Position numbers and translations under genes: made by a program. Below, piece after piece: positions 33,675 to 35,654 of a DNA stretch of 35,654 nucleotides (position 1 is the first letter of the stretch; every line of letters starts with the position of its first letter). Below the pieces are notes generated by a model, which saw only the letters and a program-made list of their open reading frames with translations, made no database searches and was not told where the DNA came from. The DNA lies in NCBI GenBank assembly GCA_900322135.1, contig ONYP01000021.1, positions 1 through 35,654 of the forward strand, read 5' to 3'. Origin of the DNA: an uncultured Prevotellaceae bacterium (GTDB lineage: Bacteria > Bacteroidota > Bacteroidia > Bacteroidales > Muribaculaceae).

Positions 33675-34928
33675 ATGTTTTTTGAACGCAAACCATATCT
33701 GGAACAGCTCATCTCATCCGAGGGGAACGGGATGATTAAGGTCATCACTGGGATTCGTCGTTGTGGCAAGTCATTTCTGCTGTTTAATATCTACAAGGAT
33801 ATTTTGTTGGAAAGGGGAATACAAGAGAATCACATTATTCAAGTAAACCTGGAAGATCGCCGGAATAAGAAACTTCGTGATCCTGATGCCTTGTTGGAAT
33901 ATATTGACAAGCAGATGACCGATAAAGATATGTACTATATCTTGTTGGACGAGATTCAATTTGTCCCCGAGTTTGAAGATGTGCTGAACTCATATTTGAA
34001 TGTCAAGAATGCTGAGGTATTTGTGACGGGATCAAATGCAAAATTTCTTTCAAAAGATGTCATCACTGAATTCAGAGGCCGAGGATGGGAAATTCGCGTT
34101 CATCCGTTGAGTTTTGCTGAATATTATGGAACGGTTGGCGGTGAAAGAGCAGTTGCGCTTGAAGAGTATTATCTGTATGGCGGACTCCCCCAGGTCGCAC
34201 AAATGAGTACTCCGGCTGAGAAGGAGAACTACCTGCGTGAAATCTTTGAAACGGTTTATTTGAAAGATGTAATTGAACGCAATCATTTGCATAACGCCGA
34301 TGGGATGCGTGAACTTGTGCGCATCTTGGCTTCGGCAATGGGTTCAAGCACAAATGTCAGGCGAATAGCAAATACCTTCAAATCGGTTGGAGGGGTTGAT
34401 ATTGGTCCAAATACTATTTCCCGTTACCTAGAACACCTGCAGGATGCTTTTATCATTAGTGAAGCATTGCGTTACAATGTGAAAGGACGCAAGTATATTG
34501 GTACTGAGACCAAATACTATTTTGAGGATGTAGGTGTCAGAAATGCGATTCTAGGTTTTCGCCAGATTGAATTTAACCACACGATGGAAAATGTTGTTTA
34601 TAATGAATTGCGTCGGCTTGGATATAGCGTGGATGTCGGCCTAGTGGAGACCGCCAAAAGAAACCTTTCAGGAAAAATAGAGCGTCGTAATCTTGAAATT
34701 GACTTCGTAGTGAATCGTCACGATGAACGCTTGTACATCCAATCTGCCTACGCTCTCCCTGACAAGCAAAAGATGGATCAAGAGCAGGCATCTTTGCTCA
34801 ATGTGCCCGACGGCTTCAAAAAAGTCATCATTGTTGGAGACCGATTTGGTTCAAACTATAATGAGGATGGCATCTTAATGATTGGTATCTATGATTTCCT
34901 GCTTAATCCAGAGGCTGTGAAGCGATAG
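33675..34928 (+). CDS. AAA ATPase with DUF4143 domain
   Basis: A 417-residue protein. The N-terminal AAA_14 ATPase has Walker A ITGIRRCGKSFLLF (about 24-37) and Walker B YYILLDEIQFV (about 92-102), followed by VFVTGSNAKFLS and RGRGWEIRVHPLSFAEYY, typical of the family. The C-terminal DUF4143 domain (about 200-350) carries the PD-(D/E)XK-like signature EIDFVVNRHDERLYIQSAY, where the usual Lys of IQxK is replaced by Ser. This family is widespread, present in many copies per Bacteroidales genome, and of unknown function. ATG 33675 follows the promoter at 33601-33631 by 43 bp; the longer frame from 33618 starts inside it. Base composition is AT-rich, and the gene lies between two copies of the 140-bp repeat. 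Confidence 0.92.
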   Translation: MFFERKPYLEQLISSEGNGMIKVITGIRRCGKSFLLFNIYKDILLERGIQENHIIQVNLEDRRNKKLRDPDALLEYIDKQMTDKDMYYILLDEIQFVPEFEDVLNSYLNVKNAEVFVTGSNAKFLSKDVITEFRGRGWEIRVHPLSFAEYYGTVGGERAVALEEYYLYGGLPQVAQMSTPAEKENYLREIFETVYLKDVIERNHLHNADGMRELVRILASAMGSSTNVRRIANTFKSVGGVDIGPNTISRYLEHLQDAFIISEALRYNVKGRKYIGTETKYYFEDVGVRNAILGFRQIEFNHTMENVVYNELRRLGYSVDVGLVETAKRNLSGKIERRNLEIDFVVNRHDERLYIQSAYALPDKQKMDQEQASLLNVPDGFKKVIIVGDRFGSNYNEDGILMIGIYDFLLNPEAVKR

Positions 34929-34957
34929 AAAGATATTAACCGGCAAGAGTTGTATAC

Positions 34958-35095
34958 GGGGGGCGTGCGCTCCCCCTTTTTGCGCCGTTCAACGCCTTTA
35001 GATGCCCTTAAACGCCTCATCGGCTTGCTGGAAAACGCTGTCAATCAGGCGTTGGGAGGTTTTTAAAGGTTTTGGCAGGCGCGAACTTGAGTCCT
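34958..35095. repeat. structured 140-bp element, copy 2
   Basis: Clearly similar to 33325-33466 along its full length: hairpin GGGGGG/CCCCC with T-run (34958-34981), GCGCCGTTCAACGCC, inner inverted repeat AACGCCT/AGGCGTT, the shared block GGAAAACGCTGTCAATCAGG, and the end GGCGCGAACTTGAGTCCT. Unlike copy 1 it runs on into the full tRNA-Leu 3' end (to 35106). Confidence 0.78.
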
Positions 35096-35106
35096 ATCAG
35101 GCGCAC
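35089..35106 (+). repeat. att-like core: tRNA-Leu 3' end, right copy
   Basis: Exact 18-bp direct repeat of 31574-31591. The heptamer CAGGCGC is also repeated just before it (35076-35082). No tRNA gene can be formed here, because the 5' half is missing. Confidence 0.7.
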
Positions 35107-35108
35107 AA

Positions 35109-35147
35109 GAAAACAAAACCCGCTGAACTCCAGCGGGTTTTGTTTTT
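35109..35147. terminator. strong bidirectional terminator
   Basis: AAACAAAACCCGCTG (35111-35125) pairs perfectly over 15 bp with CAGCGGGTTTTGTTT (35131-35145), loop of 5 nt, T-run after and A-run before. It lies directly behind the right tRNA fragment and also downstream of the minus-strand dockerin gene, so it can serve both directions. Confidence 0.9.
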
Positions 35148-35215
35148 TATAGGGAAGTTATCTTGAACTTGCGCTCACACTTCAACCTAACATACTCATT
35201 GAAGAATATCGAAGA

Positions 35216-35654
35216 TTAGTTCCCGGGCCAACTTCCTCCAAGCACGAAAGAAATCAGCGCGGTCACATCGTTGATGTCAATCTGGTTGTCGCTATTGACA
35301 CATGCACAGATAGGACAGAAATTATCAGTGTTGTTGCCCAGCACATAGGAAATCAGTGCGGTCACATCGTTGATGTCAACCCCATTGTCGTGGTTCACAT
35401 CGCCTTTCTGGAAACCATGGCCCTGATTCTCGAGCAGAGTAACAGTTTTTGCCTTGCTCCAGGGGCTCCAGGTGTCGTCGGTGTAATGGGCCTTCACGCG
35501 GAAGAAGAAGGTGCCGCCGGCTGTCAGGTTCTTAACTGTGTAGAACTTGTCGGGAGTAATACCGGTAATCAAGCGATAATCGGCATCTCCTTCCTCGTTG
35601 ACGGCTTTGAGTTTTGAAGGCTCGCTAGCATCACCTGCTAGGATTTGGATGTTT
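35216..35654 (-). CDS. fibronectin-III/dockerin secreted protein (C-terminal part, 5' end outside window)
   Basis: The minus-strand frame is open to the window edge, so at least 145 residues of the C-terminus are seen. A fibronectin-III-like module (about 35 to 90 residues in: TGITPDKFYTVKNLTAGGTF, then FFRVKAHYTDDTWSPWSKAK) is followed by two dockerin-type loops. These are GDVNHDNGVDINDVTALISY and VNSDNQIDINDVTALISF. The linker has an odd Cys cluster, FCPICACVNSD, and the last Cys takes the place of the first calcium-ligand Asp of loop 2. The protein ends right after the dockerin (GGSWPGN), so no T9SS tail is present on this end. Its loops are of the IND-VTA type, like those of the protein at 21982. 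Confidence 0.85.
   Translation of the reverse strand, partial: NIQILAGDASEPSKLKAVNEEGDADYRLITGITPDKFYTVKNLTAGGTFFFRVKAHYTDDTWSPWSKAKTVTLLENQGHGFQKGDVNHDNGVDINDVTALISYVLGNNTDNFCPICACVNSDNQIDINDVTALISFVLGGSWPGN

Larger units (their letters stand above)
31574..35106. mobile_element. putative tRNA-Leu islet or cassette-like array
   Basis: The segment lies between two exact 18-bp copies of the tRNA-Leu 3' end. It is more AT-rich than its surroundings and carries typical accessory cargo: a DUF4160/DUF2442-HTH pair, a small secreted protein, a small membrane protein and a DUF4143 ATPase. Two diverged copies of a 140-bp element close the last two blocks (33325-33466 and 34958-35095), and a related hairpin closes the first (32463-32486). 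Right after the distal copy is a strong terminator that would suit the original tRNA transcript. No integrase, transposase or relaxase is present, so mobilisation would have to be supplied from elsewhere, or the element has decayed. A decayed tandem tRNA copy is the main alternative. Confidence 0.45.

Overview
The window is about 35.7 kb of a Bacteroidales chromosome, most likely Muribaculaceae or Prevotellaceae. Three things support this: promoters of the Bacteroidetes type (TTTG, 19-21 bp, TAnnTTTG), no clear Shine-Dalgarno sites, and typical families (TonB-dependent receptors, DUF5689 and DUF3256 proteins, BspA-type leucine-rich repeat proteins with dockerin repeats and type IX secretion tails). 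Most genes are GC-rich. The stretch from about 31.6 to 35.1 kb is clearly more AT-rich.

Layout. 1-1343: the end of an S41/tricorn-like protease, a possible small RNA ending in a terminator hairpin, and a SemiSWEET-like sugar transporter. 1410-7860: a probable operon of TonB-dependent receptor, surface lipoprotein (DUF5689/DUF6359/adhesin-like) and secreted endonuclease/exonuclease/phosphatase, read here as a nucleic-acid or phosphodiester scavenging system. 7861-12350: an outer-membrane beta-barrel gene broken near its 3' end, then a LytS/LytTR two-component pair. 12466-14642: an AAA ATPase and a GYF_2-domain membrane protein. 14717-19113 (minus strand): rubrerythrin, PdxB, a polytopic membrane protein, and an RlmL-like rRNA methyltransferase with an unusual Arg/Asp-rich tail. 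19226-21644: SlyD-like FKBP and ATP-dependent PEP carboxykinase. 21982-26250: two tandem paralogous BspA-LRR/dockerin/cohesin-like/T9SS-tail proteins. 26264-31365: housekeeping genes trmB, mrp, an M48 lipoprotein, a DUF3256 protein, xseA and xseB.

31509-35145 is the most unusual part. A tRNA-Leu(UAG) gene is followed by AT-rich cargo: a DUF4160/DUF2442-HTH pair under a palindromic operator, a small secreted protein, an 80-residue membrane protein behind a sigma-54-like promoter, and a DUF4143 ATPase. An exact 18-bp copy of the tRNA 3' end lies on the far side, 3.5 kb away, directly before a strong terminator. Two diverged copies of a structured element of about 140 bp cap the last two cargo blocks, and a related G-run/C-run/T hairpin caps the first. 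I read this as a tRNA-targeted islet or cassette-like array. No integrase is visible.

The window ends in the C-terminus of a minus-strand fibronectin-III/dockerin protein, the third dockerin-bearing protein here. Gene identities rest on recognisable motifs. Roles of the islet, the operators and the small RNA are inferences.
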